Of a stretch of 64,000 nucleotides of DNA, positions 1 to 9,357 are shown one piece after another. Origin of the DNA: Parvibaculum sp035325945 (GTDB lineage Bacteria > Pseudomonadota > Alphaproteobacteria > Parvibaculales > Parvibaculaceae). Every line of letters starts with the position of its first letter. The first letter of the stretch is position 1. Position numbers and translations under genes: made by a program. The stretch is from positions 12,418 to 76,417 of the forward strand of contig NZ_DAOKYX010000013.1 of NCBI RefSeq assembly GCF_035325945.1, written 5' to 3'. The notes beneath the pieces were generated by a model. The model saw only the letters and a program-made list of their open reading frames with translations, had not been told where the DNA came from and did not search any database.

Positions 1-1386
1 TTACCTGATGTCGATCACGGCATCGCGGCGCAGGTCGCGGAGGTGACGGCGCGCCATCATCGACAATTGCTGCGAGAAGAGATTGTCCTCGATGTCATCG
101 CGCGTCGGCATGGCGGTCGCGTCGGCCTTGTAGTCGCAGACGGCGATCATCTCGAAGCCCTGCGCGCTGCGGATCGGCGTCAAGACGTGGCCGGGCTTCG
201 CGCCGGCGAGCGCTTCACGGATCCTCTGGTCGAGCTGGCCGAAGCTGACGGTGCGCGGCGCCTGCGCCACTGCGCCGACGATGGATTTGATCTGGTCGGG
301 GATGCCGTCGCAGGTCTTGAACTCGCGCATGAATTTCTGTGCTTCCGCCACGCGCCGCTCGACGAAGGCGGCCGGCGCGTCGGGCGTCAGCGGCAACAGG
401 ATATGCGCGAGGGTCCACTGATCCTGCATCGCATCGGGGCCGATGCCGGTCTGCTTGTTGCGGAGTTGCACGATGTAGAAGCCGTTCAGCGTCTGGATCG
501 GATCGGAAACCGCGCCGATCTGCATCTGCTCGATGTTCGGCGCGACATCCTTGGGCAACTGGCTCGCATGCACCCAGCCGATGTCGCCGCCATTGGCCGC
601 GCTCGGAGACTGGCTGAACTGGCGCGCGACGGCGGCGAAGGGCGCGCCCTGGCGAAGCTGCTCCACCAGACGCTGCGCGCCGCCCGCCATTTCCTGTTCC
701 TGCTGCGGGCTGTCATAGGTCAGCAGGATTTCTGACACGAGATAGCGCGGCTGATCGGCCTCGGCCTTGAGCCTGTTGAGAACCTCGTCGACCTCGTCCT
801 GCCCGATATTGATCAGCGGGCCGAATTGCTGCCCGATCACCTTGTTCCAGGCGATGCCCGCGAAGATCTGGCTGAGCAGGGCGTTCTTGGTGATGCCGTT
901 CTCGCTGAGATATTCGTCGATCTCCTTCGGGGTCATGTTGGCCCGCGCGGCGATCTGGTTGTATTCCTTCTCTATGTCTTTCGGATCGACCTTGAGTTCG
1001 AGCCGCTGCGATTCTTGAATTTCCAGAATCTCATCGATGAGGCCCCTGAGAACCTGCCCCCTGATGCGGTTCACCGTTTCGGGGTTGTCCGGGATGCCCG
1101 ACGTCACCATCACGAGCTTCACGCGCTGATCGAGGTCGTAGCGCGAAATGATGTGGTCATTGACGATGGCAGCGATGCCCTGCGCGTCCTGCGCCGCCGA
1201 GGCTCCGTCCGGCGCCAGAGCCGCGATGCTGGCCGGGTTCTGCATCGGCATGCCTTCACCGTCGGCCGCCTGAAGCGGGCTGGCCGCCGCGATCCCGAGC
1301 AGGCCGGCAAAGGCGACGATGGAGAAAAGCCGGGACAAATTCTTGGCGGCAGGCGTGAACGCGCACGCGAGCTTCATTGGCTTCAT
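1..1386 (-). CDS. surA: Periplasmic chaperone / peptidyl-prolyl isomerase SurA
   Basis: Periplasmic chaperone that escorts outer-membrane proteins, including LptD, to the BAM complex. The 461-residue product has an N-terminal signal peptide with a hydrophobic core ending near SPLQA, a SurA N-terminal chaperone domain (about residues 65-210), a recognisable parvulin domain (about 215-310, with the GGDIGW segment) and a second, more degenerate parvulin-like region (about 325-420). The stop codon occupies bases 1-3, so the gene is complete. I chose the ATG at 1386 because it leaves a normal signal peptide behind an AAAGAG stretch; an in-frame ATG at 1461 would add 25 charged residues. It is the last gene visible in the lptF-lptG-lptD-surA run, a common alphaproteobacterial order in which SurA is made with its client LptD. 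Family identification is firm; the start is less so. Confidence 0.93.
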   Translation of the reverse strand: MKPMKLACAFTPAAKNLSRLFSIVAFAGLLGIAAASPLQAADGEGMPMQNPASIAALAPDGASAAQDAQGIAAIVNDHIISRYDLDQRVKLVMVTSGIPDNPETVNRIRGQVLRGLIDEILEIQESQRLELKVDPKDIEKEYNQIAARANMTPKEIDEYLSENGITKNALLSQIFAGIAWNKVIGQQFGPLINIGQDEVDEVLNRLKAEADQPRYLVSEILLTYDSPQQEQEMAGGAQRLVEQLRQGAPFAAVARQFSQSPSAANGGDIGWVHASQLPKDVAPNIEQMQIGAVSDPIQTLNGFYIVQLRNKQTGIGPDAMQDQWTLAHILLPLTPDAPAAFVERRVAEAQKFMREFKTCDGIPDQIKSIVGAVAQAPRTVSFGQLDQRIREALAGAKPGHVLTPIRSAQGFEMIAVCDYKADATAMPTRDDIEDNLFSQQLSMMARRHLRDLRRDAVIDIR

Positions 1387-1542
1387 GACTCTTTCACAGG
1401 GGCCGGAACCCCTCCATTTAGGCCCGGACGGCCCCGGCCTTAAGCGCACAGAATACTTCAATCGGGTCCCTAATCAACCAAGGACGCTGGGCAAAAAAAC
1501 GCAACTTTTCAGCGGCTTGGCGCCGTTCTATGGGGCTTGCGA

Positions 1543-3900
1543 TCAGTATAGGCCATTCCCCCGGCGGCGATAACCGAACACCTCCTTGGCTGGATTGCCG
1601 AGAACCGAGGTGCTGGGGTCGCCGAAGACGGTGGGGCCGGGATTGACGATGCCCATCTGGCCCGGGCGGCTGCCCAGTCCGGCCTCCGAACCCACGCCGG
1701 TCGTGCCGAGATTCTTGAAGGTGATCTGGATCAGGAAGGTGTTGGACCTCTGGATGTCCTGATAGCTGATGTTGGACTGGTAGAAGCCGATGGCGAGGCC
1801 GAAGCAGTCGTCCTGATAGCCGAGGCCGATCTCATTTGAAATCGTCTGGGAATTGGCGAGGTCGCGCACCGAGCCGCCGAAGAGGCGCCAGTATTCGCTG
1901 AGCTTCAGCACCGTGCCGAGCGACACTTCCTCACGCGCGCCGGCGGCTGTCGTGAGCGCCTGGTCCGCGGCGAAATAGGCATAGCCGAGCTGCGTCGTCA
2001 GCGGTCCTGTGCGCGCGAGAATGTCGAATTCGTTGCGGCTGAACTTGAAGTCGTTCTTGTTGATGCGGAAGCGATGGACGGCGAACAGGTTGTCGTTGGG
2101 CGCAACGCGGATAGCGCCGACATAGTCCGAGCGCTGATCGCGCAATCCGCTCGCCGTGGTGAAGCTCGTGTCTTCGTTCATGCGGAAGCTCTGGCCGAAG
2201 AGCACGCTCGCCTGGCCGCCGCCCGACCCGAAGATCGAATAGCGCACGCCGACATTCGTCCGTGCGCCCGTTTCCCAGCGATCGAGGCCGGGAAAGCGAT
2301 TTTCCGAAAAGAGGCTCGTGTCGTCGAATTCGACATTGAGCGAATCCATGTTCGGAATGCGCTCGTTATTGCCGATGCTGGGCGAGTAGATGACCTGCGC
2401 GATCGGCTCGATCACCTCGCGGAGCGAACGGCCGGCGCGCACCAGCGGGTAGCTCGCCTCGGCGCCGAAGGTGGGCAATCCGCGAACGATTGTCTCGTTG
2501 CCGAAGTTGATGCCGGGCGCCGCCGGGTTCGGCACCTTGTCGGTCCAGTAGGCATCGCCGCGAAGGCTGGCGAAGAGCCGGTAGACCTCGCCGCCTCTGG
2601 CGGTGAACGGCATGTCCCAGTCGAAGCTGCCGGAGACCCGCCGCGAGCCGAGGCCGCCCGGTGTTCCGAGCAGCATGGCGTTGCTGGAGAAGTTGAGGCG
2701 CCCGGCCCCGAGCAGATCGCCGAAATAGTGATTGAAGTCCACCGTCGGTGCGACCCAGGGCGTATCGCTGTTGCTGGCGAGCAGCAGGTTCTGGAAGTAA
2801 TAGGCGTTGGCGGAGAAGCTGTTGCGCCCGTTCACCTGATTGAGGTGGATGTTCGAGGTGAGATCGGTCGCGTTCGACAATCCGTATTTGCGCAGATAGG
2901 TGTTGTCGGTGACGAACTCGCTCTGGAAGCCCCAGCTCCAGTCCGGTGCGAGGCTGAATTCGCCATTGCCGAACAGGCTGCCGCGGAAAGGCTCGTCGCC
3001 CTGGGTGCCGGGCTTGCGCGTTTCAGGCCAGTTGGCGGTGCCGAAGAAACGGTAGGAACCCTCCGCGATCCGGTGCCGGAATTCGCCCTGATAGACGATG
3101 CCTTCCTTGGTGGTGAAGCGCGGCGCGAGGGTCACATCCATGTTGGGCGCGATCGCCCAGAAATAGGGGATAGTGATCTGCTGCCCAAGCTCGGTCGAGC
3201 TTGCGAAATCGGGCGCGAGGAAACCGGACTTGCGTTTGACCGTCGGATCGGGCTGCGAGAAGAAGGGCAGATAGAAGACCGGAACGCCGAAAAGCTCCAT
3301 GAACGCATCTTCGAAGACGATGCGCTGTTCCGTCTTGTTGTGGACGACGCGAAACGCCTTGATCTGCCAGAGCGGGGTCGTCTGTCCCTTCTTCGTGCAG
3401 ATTTCGCAGGGGCTGTAGACGCCGCGATGAAGCGTGGTGATTTCGCCGCCCTTGCGTTCGGCGTCCCTGCCGGCGAGGCGCGACTTGTCCGTCATGAGAA
3501 CCGAAAGCGTCTGCGCGACGCCGTCCTTCAGTTCGTTTCGCAGCACGACATGATCGGCGAAGGCGACATTGCCATCCGGGTCGAGCAGGGCGACATGGCC
3601 GTCGGCCGTCGAGACGCCGGTGGTCTCGTCATAGGTCACCTTGTCGGCGAGCAGGATGCGTCCGCCATAGGCGATTTCGACATGGCCGGTGGCGGTGACG
3701 ACCTTGCGCTCGCGGTCATAGGTCAGCTCGTCCGCCTGCATCAGGACTTCGCCCGATTCGGGGTAGGTCCTCGCCGCCTCCGCACCGCCGGGTGCGCGGG
3801 GCGTGGCAGATGCCGGGGCGGCCTCGGCCGGCGGCGCGGCGAGGAACGAGAACGCCGCCGCCGCGACAAGCAGTGCAAACCGGCGGCCGGTCGACCCCAT
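1543..3900 (-). CDS. lptD: LPS-assembly outer-membrane protein LptD
   Basis: Outer-membrane beta-barrel that, with LptE, inserts lipopolysaccharide into the outer leaflet. The 785-residue protein has a signal peptide ending around PAEAA, an N-terminal OstA/LptA-like beta-jellyroll (about 50-170), and a long C-terminal barrel rich in alternating aromatic residues. A CEIC pair lies near the jellyroll-barrel junction and a further Cys lies near the C-terminus (motif DDCFGLAIG), consistent with the disulfides that LptD needs. The ATG at 3900 follows a strong GAGGGG ribosome-binding site; the reading frame stays open to 4026, but the upstream part looks non-coding. It lies 52 bp downstream of lptG, with surA following. 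Confidence 0.96.
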   Translation of the reverse strand: MGSTGRRFALLVAAAAFSFLAAPPAEAAPASATPRAPGGAEAARTYPESGEVLMQADELTYDRERKVVTATGHVEIAYGGRILLADKVTYDETTGVSTADGHVALLDPDGNVAFADHVVLRNELKDGVAQTLSVLMTDKSRLAGRDAERKGGEITTLHRGVYSPCEICTKKGQTTPLWQIKAFRVVHNKTEQRIVFEDAFMELFGVPVFYLPFFSQPDPTVKRKSGFLAPDFASSTELGQQITIPYFWAIAPNMDVTLAPRFTTKEGIVYQGEFRHRIAEGSYRFFGTANWPETRKPGTQGDEPFRGSLFGNGEFSLAPDWSWGFQSEFVTDNTYLRKYGLSNATDLTSNIHLNQVNGRNSFSANAYYFQNLLLASNSDTPWVAPTVDFNHYFGDLLGAGRLNFSSNAMLLGTPGGLGSRRVSGSFDWDMPFTARGGEVYRLFASLRGDAYWTDKVPNPAAPGINFGNETIVRGLPTFGAEASYPLVRAGRSLREVIEPIAQVIYSPSIGNNERIPNMDSLNVEFDDTSLFSENRFPGLDRWETGARTNVGVRYSIFGSGGGQASVLFGQSFRMNEDTSFTTASGLRDQRSDYVGAIRVAPNDNLFAVHRFRINKNDFKFSRNEFDILARTGPLTTQLGYAYFAADQALTTAAGAREEVSLGTVLKLSEYWRLFGGSVRDLANSQTISNEIGLGYQDDCFGLAIGFYQSNISYQDIQRSNTFLIQITFKNLGTTGVGSEAGLGSRPGQMGIVNPGPTVFGDPSTSVLGNPAKEVFGYRRRGNGLY

Positions 3901-3952
3901 CCTCGATCCCCTCTTCAAGTTAGCCCCCAACGTCGATGGATCCGTCCGATAT

Positions 3953-5047
3953 TTAACCGTCTTCGAGGTGAAAGAGAACCGTAAGACCCAAAAGAGCTGC
4001 CACGATAGCGGGTGCCCATGCGGCAAGGAAGGGCGGCATGACCCCCGTCGTGCCCAGGGCGAGGGACAGATCGCTCAGGAAGTAGAGCAGAAAACCGGCG
4101 AAAACGCCGCCGAGAACGAGCTGGACGAGGCCGCCGAGCCTCGATGCCCGGAGCGAGAAGATCGCCCCGACGAGCACCATGGTGCAGAGCAGAAAAGGCG
4201 TCGACAGAATATCATAGAGGTGGAGTCGGTAGCGCAGGGCGGAAAAGCCCGCATCCTCCGCCATCTCGATGAAATGGGGCAGGTCCCAGAACGATATGGT
4301 GTCGGGGTCGGCGAAGCTTTCCTGAACCTGGGTGATCGTCAGCGTGGTCGGCTGGCGGTAGCGTTCGAAATACCGGGGCTGGTCGTCGGCCATCGTCACC
4401 CAGGCGTCCTTGATATCCCAGTAGCCTGATTCCAGCGACGCGCCCTGGGCGTCGATGCGCCCGATGAAGCGGTCTCCCCGGCTGTAGAGGAGGATGATGA
4501 CATCCTCAAGCCTGAGGCCGCGCTCGCTGATCCGCAATGCGTGGACGACCGACTGCCCGTTCGGGTCGGCCTGCCGCAGCCAGAGCCCGTTCGACGAGAC
4601 GGCGAGCAGGCTCGTCTGTCCGCGCAGGAATTTCGCCTCGAGCTGGCTGTAGCGCGCCGACATGGTGGAGGCGACAGGGTTGTAGACGGTGACGAGGAAG
4701 ATGCCGATGGCGAAGGCGACGCTCAGAGCGGGCGCCAGGAACTGCCATGCCGAAATGCCGGCCGCCCGCGCCACCACAAGCTCCTGATTTCGCGTCAGCC
4801 GCAGGAAGGATGCCATGCCGCCGAAAAGCACGGCGAAGGGAAGCGTATCGGCGCCGATGGTCGGCAGTTCGAGCAGCGCCATCGAAGCCAGAACATCGAA
4901 CGGGATGTTGGGATTGTTGGCCGCGCGCCGCATCAGCTCGACGAGGCTGATCATGTAGATGAGGCAGAGCACGATGCCGAAGGTGATGAGCACCGTCACC
5001 AGAAACTGGCGGGCGAAATAACGCGACAGCGTCCATGAAAGGTTCAT
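3953..5047 (-). CDS. lptG: LPS export ABC transporter permease LptG
   Basis: Inner-membrane permease of the LptB2FG transporter, which extracts LPS from the inner membrane and pushes it onto the LptC-LptA-LptD bridge. The 364-residue protein has the expected plan: two N-terminal membrane segments, a further pair before residue 110, a periplasmic jellyroll domain of about 150 residues, and C-terminal transmembrane helices (YrbG/YjgP-YjgQ permease family). The ATG at 5047 starts MNLSWTLSRYFARQF, typical for the family. Only 4 bp separate it from the lptF stop, so the two are almost certainly co-transcribed. The ATPase LptB is not in this window. Confidence 0.95.
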   Translation of the reverse strand: MNLSWTLSRYFARQFLVTVLITFGIVLCLIYMISLVELMRRAANNPNIPFDVLASMALLELPTIGADTLPFAVLFGGMASFLRLTRNQELVVARAAGISAWQFLAPALSVAFAIGIFLVTVYNPVASTMSARYSQLEAKFLRGQTSLLAVSSNGLWLRQADPNGQSVVHALRISERGLRLEDVIILLYSRGDRFIGRIDAQGASLESGYWDIKDAWVTMADDQPRYFERYRQPTTLTITQVQESFADPDTISFWDLPHFIEMAEDAGFSALRYRLHLYDILSTPFLLCTMVLVGAIFSLRASRLGGLVQLVLGGVFAGFLLYFLSDLSLALGTTGVMPPFLAAWAPAIVAALLGLTVLFHLEDG

Positions 5048-5051
5048 GCCG

Positions 5052-6221
5052 TCACCGCCTTGCGCTGCCGATGAAGGGCAGCCCCGCGAATCTGGACCGC
5101 AAATTCCCGAAGTTCCGGTCGAACCGGAAACCGGAGAGAACCGCGACGCATGCGGCGCAGACGGCGATCGGCAGAAGATAGATGAGCACGATCGCGGCTG
5201 GCTGCGTCGCTGCCGTGTTGACGACGCCGAAGCCTGCGACCCGCGCGACGACCGCCACGAGCGCGGCAAGCCCTATCCGCAGCGTATAGCCTCGCCGGTT
5301 GAGGGGCGCGGGGAGCAACGTCGCCAGCGCGATCAGCGCGAACATGAGTGGATAGATGCCGGCGACCAGCCGGTCATGGCCTTCGGCGCGCAGCCGTTTT
5401 TTCCGCGTCTGCCCGTAAATGTCGTTGCTGGCCGGATTGAAGAGTTCGCCCAGATAGCGTTCGCGGACTTCCCAGGGCGACGCGCTTTCCGAGGCCGTGG
5501 AATATTGCGAGAGGTCGTAGGTGTATTTGTCGAAATAGAGGAGTGTCAGCGGGCTTTCGGTCTTGTCGCCGCTTCTGATGACACGCTCGATGTTGCCGTT
5601 ATACATGACGAGCCGCGGCCCCTCGGGCAGGCGGACGAGTTCGCCCGACTCGGCCATGTAGGTGACGGGTTGCCTGGGATCGCGCCCGTCATGAACGAGG
5701 ATGCCCTTGATGCCGCCATCGGGTGTGCGCGCCCGCACATAGACGGTGAGGCCCGGTACGGGATTGGTGAACGCGCCTTCGCGGATGAGCGAGGAGGCCA
5801 CATCGCCGCGAATCTCAAAGAGCTTGGTTCGCAGCGTCCGCATGCCGAGCGGCATGAGATAGAGGTTGAGCACCATCACGATCACGATGGTGATGGCGGT
5901 GAGGATGAGCACGGGTGTGGCCAGCGCCCAGCGGCTGACGCCAGCGGAGTACATCACCACGATCTCGCTATCGGTGATGAGCTTGTTGAGCGCATAGAGA
6001 AGCGCGCAGAAGAGGGCGATGGGCAGGACCGTATTCACCGCCGTCGGCAATGCGAGAAGGCTCAGCTCGAAGAAGACGGCCAGTGTCTGTCCCTGCGTGA
6101 TCAGCAGGTCGAGCATCCTCAGCGCCTGGGTCAGCCAGATGACGCCCGACAGCACGAAGCTCGCAATCACGAACGGGCCCGCACATTGCCAGAATACATA
6201 TCGCGTCAGGGCTGTTGGCAT
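5052..6221 (-). CDS. lptF: LPS export ABC transporter permease LptF
   Basis: Partner permease of LptG in the LptB2FG complex. The 389 residues show paired N-terminal transmembrane helices, a central periplasmic jellyroll (about 125-270, including the GLTVYVRARTPDGGI strand region) and about three C-terminal helices. It is the first gene of the minus-strand Lpt run and is transcribed divergently from pepA. The ATG at 6221 follows a modest GGAA ribosome-binding site. No convincing promoter could be picked in the 283-bp divergent region. Confidence 0.95.
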   Translation of the reverse strand: MPTALTRYVFWQCAGPFVIASFVLSGVIWLTQALRMLDLLITQGQTLAVFFELSLLALPTAVNTVLPIALFCALLYALNKLITDSEIVVMYSAGVSRWALATPVLILTAITIVIVMVLNLYLMPLGMRTLRTKLFEIRGDVASSLIREGAFTNPVPGLTVYVRARTPDGGIKGILVHDGRDPRQPVTYMAESGELVRLPEGPRLVMYNGNIERVIRSGDKTESPLTLLYFDKYTYDLSQYSTASESASPWEVRERYLGELFNPASNDIYGQTRKKRLRAEGHDRLVAGIYPLMFALIALATLLPAPLNRRGYTLRIGLAALVAVVARVAGFGVVNTAATQPAAIVLIYLLPIAVCAACVAVLSGFRFDRNFGNLRSRFAGLPFIGSARR

Positions 6222-6435
6222 CCGTTCCGGCTTTCAACTCGGGTCCAGGACGATCGGGGCGGCGTTCGGCGCGATGAGATGGCTTTTACTCCCAAGGGTT
6301 TCCGGTAGGATAGCCGCTTGGCCGAGAGGAATGGTTATCCCATTTTGACCGACCGGAAAAGGCGGACGCGCGAAAGCCCGGCGGAGCGCATGCGATGCGC
6401 CTCGGCGGAGATCAGCGCGTCCGCGCCCGCTGATT

Positions 6436-6478
6436 CGGCTTGCCCCGTGCCGCCCCCTGCGGTGCTGGCGGCAAGCCG
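6436..6478 (+). other. Hairpin in the pepA upstream region
   Basis: A perfect 9-bp inverted repeat (CGGCTTGCC at 6436-6444, GGCAAGCCG at 6470-6478) encloses a 25-nt GC-rich loop and ends 26 bp before the pepA ATG. It would fold in the pepA leader RNA. The rest of the lptF-pepA divergent spacer (6222-6504) shows no small gene and no clear promoter. Whether the hairpin has a function is unknown. Confidence 0.4.
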
Positions 6479-6504
6479 GCCCGAGAGATTGAAAGGTCCA
6501 TTCG

Positions 6505-7992
6505 ATGAATATTTCCTTTGCCGATGTATCGCTGGCGAAAGCCGGCGCCCTCGCGCTTGTGGTGACGGAAGGCAATGCGCTTTCCGGCGCGGCGGCCGAT
6601 CTCGACCGCAAGTCGGGCGGAGCGCTGAAGCGCGCCGTCAAGGCGGCCGACTTCACGGGCAAGGCGGGCAGCGTCCTCGAGATCGTCGCGCTCCATGGCG
6701 TGGCGGCGAGCAGGGTCTACCTCATCGGCGTCGGCAAGACGGGCGAGCTTTCCATCTCGGCGCTCGAAAATGCGGGCGGTGAACTTGTGGGCCGTCTTCA
6801 GAAGGCGAAGGAAGCTACGGCAGCGGTCATCGCGGATGGCGCGCATTCGGCCAAGATCGACGCGGGCGAGGCGGCGGCTCGTATCGCCTTCGGCGCGAAG
6901 CTCAGGAGTTATCGCTTCGACAAGTACAAGACGAAAAAGAAGGATGATAACGGCGCCGTCAAATCGCTCGCCGTCATGACCAAGGCGTTCGCGGCCGCGC
7001 GCAAGTCCTATGGCACGCTCGGCAAGATCGCGGATGGCATCTTCCTTACCCGCGATCTCGTCAACGAGCCGGCGAACATTCTCTCGCCGGTGGAATTCGC
7101 CAAGCGTGCCCGCGCGCTGACCAAGCTCGGCGTCAAGGTCGAGGTGCTCGGCGAGGCGCAGATGAAGAAGCTCGGCATGGGCTCGCTGCTCGGCGTGGGA
7201 CAGGGCAGCGTGCGCGAGAGCCAGCTCGTCATCATGCGCTGGAACGGCGCCAAGGCGACCGAGAAGCCGGTGGCTTTCGTCGGCAAGGGCGTCTGTTTCG
7301 ATACCGGCGGTATCTCGCTGAAGCCGCCGGCGGGCATGGAGGACATGAAGGGCGATATGGGCGGCGCGGCCTGCGTCACCGGCCTTCTCCATGCGCTCGC
7401 GGCGCGCAAGGCCAAGGTGAATGCCGTCGGCGTGATCGGCGTGGTCGAGAACATGCCGGATGGCAATGCGCAGCGGCCGGGCGACATCGTGACTTCGATG
7501 TCGGGCCAGACCATCGAGGTCATCAATACCGATGCCGAAGGCCGCCTCGTGCTGGCTGATGCGCTCTGGTACACGCAGAACCGCTTCAAGCCGAAGTTCA
7601 TGGTCGATCTCGCGACCCTGACCGGCGCGATCATGATCGCGCTCGGCAAGGAATATGCGGGTCTCTTCTCCAACGACGACAAGCTCTCGACGCAGCTTGC
7701 CGAGGTTGGCGAGGCGGAGGGCGAGAAAGTCTGGCGGATGCCGATGGGACCGGCCTTCGACAAGATGATCGATTCCAGATTTGCCGACATGAAGAACACG
7801 GGCGGCCGCGACGGCGGCTCCATCACGGCCGCGCAGTTCCTCCAGCGCTTCGTCAACAACACGCCCTGGGCACATCTTGACATAGCTGGAACGGCCATGG
7901 CGTCGCCGCAGACGGCGACGAACCAGAGCTGGGGCTCGGGCTGGGGTGTCCGCCTGCTCAATCGTCTGGTTACGGATTATTATGAGGGCTGA
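6505..7992 (+). CDS. pepA: Leucyl aminopeptidase (M17 family)
   Basis: Cytosolic di-metal aminopeptidase that removes N-terminal residues from peptides. The 495-residue length is normal for bacterial PepA. The N-terminal macro-like domain spans about 1-160 and the C-terminal catalytic domain about 170-490. The M17 signature NTDAEGRLVLADAL is present near residue 340, and the upstream KGVCFDTGGISLKP block carries metal and catalytic residues. The ATG follows an AAAGG element. In many proteobacteria pepA lies directly before holC; here an FkbM methyltransferase gene sits between them. E. coli PepA also binds DNA in Xer recombination, but nothing here shows that role. Confidence 0.96.
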   Translation: MNISFADVSLAKAGALALVVTEGNALSGAAADLDRKSGGALKRAVKAADFTGKAGSVLEIVALHGVAASRVYLIGVGKTGELSISALENAGGELVGRLQKAKEATAAVIADGAHSAKIDAGEAAARIAFGAKLRSYRFDKYKTKKKDDNGAVKSLAVMTKAFAAARKSYGTLGKIADGIFLTRDLVNEPANILSPVEFAKRARALTKLGVKVEVLGEAQMKKLGMGSLLGVGQGSVRESQLVIMRWNGAKATEKPVAFVGKGVCFDTGGISLKPPAGMEDMKGDMGGAACVTGLLHALAARKAKVNAVGVIGVVENMPDGNAQRPGDIVTSMSGQTIEVINTDAEGRLVLADALWYTQNRFKPKFMVDLATLTGAIMIALGKEYAGLFSNDDKLSTQLAEVGEAEGEKVWRMPMGPAFDKMIDSRFADMKNTGGRDGGSITAAQFLQRFVNNTPWAHLDIAGTAMASPQTATNQSWGSGWGVRLLNRLVTDYYEG

Positions 7993-8002
7993 CGATGGAT
8001 TG

Positions 8003-8022
8003 AGGGGCGCTTCGGCGCCCCT
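8003..8022 (+). terminator. UUCG-loop hairpin after pepA
   Basis: AGGGGCGC (8003-8010) and GCGCCCCT (8015-8022) form a perfect 8-bp stem closed by a TTCG tetraloop, 11 bp after the pepA stop. There is no T-run, so it may be a weak terminator or an mRNA 3'-end stabiliser. Confidence 0.5.
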
Positions 8023-8040
8023 TGACCCGGTGGGGCGCAA

Positions 8041-8751
8041 ATGAAGTTGAAATCGGAAATCGCCTGGCGTCTCGGCTATGAGCTGGTTCGGATCAGGAAG
8101 GGGCACGGGCCGCGTGCACTCGTCTGGCAGATCATTCATGCGAGCGCGCCTACGGTCTGTTTCGATGTCGGCGCGAATGAAGGCCAGTGGGCCGGAGGCG
8201 TTCTGTCGGACGATGCCTCGCGCCGGGTCGTGTCGTTCGAGCCATTGTCGGACGCGCACCGCGTCCTGACGGAGAAGGCCCGCGCCTATCCGAACTGGGT
8301 TCTGGCGCCGCGCATGGCGATCGGCAATGAGGATACCGAGACGATCATCAATATCTCGGGATTTTCGCAGTCCTCATCGCTGCTGCCGATGACGCATGTG
8401 CATTCGGACGCCGTGCCGGAGACCGCCTATGTCTCGACGGAGACGGTTGCCGTTCGCAGGCTCGACGGCGTCGCGGGCGAGTTCCTGCGTCCCGGCGATC
8501 GCGTCTATCTGAAGATCGACACGCAGGGCTTCGAGCGCGAGGTGCTTGAAGGCGCAACGGGCATCATGGAAAACGTGGTTGCCCTGCAGGTGGAGCTTTC
8601 GTTCCGGGAGCTTTACGCGGGTGAGACGCTTGCGGCTGAAATGATGGCGATGATCGGCGGGCTCGGCTTTCAGCTTTTCGGCTTCTGCAACGGTCTCCGC
8701 GATCCGAAAACAAAGGCGCTGCTACAGGCGGATGCGTTTTTCATTCGCTGA
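8041..8751 (+). CDS. FkbM family SAM-dependent methyltransferase
   Basis: Predicted S-adenosylmethionine-dependent methyltransferase of the FkbM family, whose members O-methylate sugars or other small molecules. In 236 residues it shows the SAM-binding motif FDVGANEGQWA (about 40-50), the following acidic strand VVSFEPL, and the FkbM-typical LKIDTQGFEREVLEGA block (about 158-173). The substrate cannot be deduced. No glycosyltransferases or polysaccharide genes are adjacent. It stands between pepA and holC, with a hairpin separating it from pepA, so it looks like a later insertion into a conserved pair. The start ATG follows GGTGGGG. Confidence 0.85.
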   Translation: MKLKSEIAWRLGYELVRIRKGHGPRALVWQIIHASAPTVCFDVGANEGQWAGGVLSDDASRRVVSFEPLSDAHRVLTEKARAYPNWVLAPRMAIGNEDTETIINISGFSQSSSLLPMTHVHSDAVPETAYVSTETVAVRRLDGVAGEFLRPGDRVYLKIDTQGFEREVLEGATGIMENVVALQVELSFRELYAGETLAAEMMAMIGGLGFQLFGFCNGLRDPKTKALLQADAFFIR

Positions 8752-8773
8752 AACGGGGCGGTGACTGAACGAC

Positions 8774-9223
8774 ATGACCGAGGTGCTTTTCTACCATCTC
8801 CAGAACGCGACGCTCGAGCAGGTGTTGCCGCAATTGCTCGAACGCTCGCTGGCGCGCCCCTGGCGATGCGTGGTGAAGGTCGGCAATCCGGAACGGCTGG
8901 AAACGCTCGTCAACGAGCTTTGGACATGGAGGGACGATGCCTTCCTCCCGCATGGCACGCGCGAGGATGGGCCCGCCGAACTCCAACCGATCTTCCTGAC
9001 CGTCGAGGACGAGAACCCGAATGGCGCCCAGGTTCTGTTTCTTGTCGATGGCGCAGAGCCCGGCGACCTTTCGGGCTATGAGCGCTGTGTGCTGATGTTC
9101 GACGGCCGCGACGAGGAGGCGCTCGCCGGCGCGCGTGAACAGTGGAAGCGCCTCAAGGCGGAAGGGCACGACGCGACCTACTGGCAGCAGAACGAACAGG
9201 GCCGGTGGGAGAAGAAGGCCTGA
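8774..9223 (+). CDS. holC: DNA polymerase III chi subunit HolC
   Basis: Small clamp-loader-associated subunit that links the polymerase III holoenzyme to single-strand binding protein. The 149-residue product has the family opening (VLFYHLQNATLEQVLPQLLE) and the WTWRDDAFLPHG block with the conserved FLPHG turn. The length matches alphaproteobacterial HolC. It is 22 bp downstream of the FkbM gene and near pepA, its usual neighbour. Confidence 0.93.
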   Translation: MTEVLFYHLQNATLEQVLPQLLERSLARPWRCVVKVGNPERLETLVNELWTWRDDAFLPHGTREDGPAELQPIFLTVEDENPNGAQVLFLVDGAEPGDLSGYERCVLMFDGRDEEALAGAREQWKRLKAEGHDATYWQQNEQGRWEKKA

Positions 9224-9233
9224 TCCCCGGCCA

Positions 9234-9258
9234 TACGAATTCGTAGACCGGCTATAAG
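9234..9258 (+). promoter_or_regulatory. Palindrome plus -10-like element before the metallo-hydrolase gene
   Basis: A perfect 12-bp palindrome, TACGAATTCGTA (9234-9245), is followed 7 bp later by TATAAG (9253-9258), a plausible -10 element about 100 bp before the downstream ATG. The palindrome sits where the -35 would be, as an operator might. It could equally be chance. Confidence 0.3.
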
Positions 9259-9357
9259 ATATCCCCGATTGATCGCGGCCTCGGCCCTCCCATATCGTTG
9301 CGGCACATCGTCAAGGTCCGGCAATCGCGCCGGGCGACGGACCGAGGGGGCTCAGCC

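Noticed and set aside
2074..3984. Long plus-strand open frame (636 codons) opposite lptD
   Set aside because: It is antisense to a clear LptD gene. GC-rich codon use leaves the opposite frame open; no signal, domain or ribosome-binding site supports it.
6412..8259. Minus-strand open frame (615 codons) opposite pepA and the FkbM gene
   Set aside because: Spans two well-supported genes and a terminator on the other strand; Arg/His-rich composition typical of a shadow frame.
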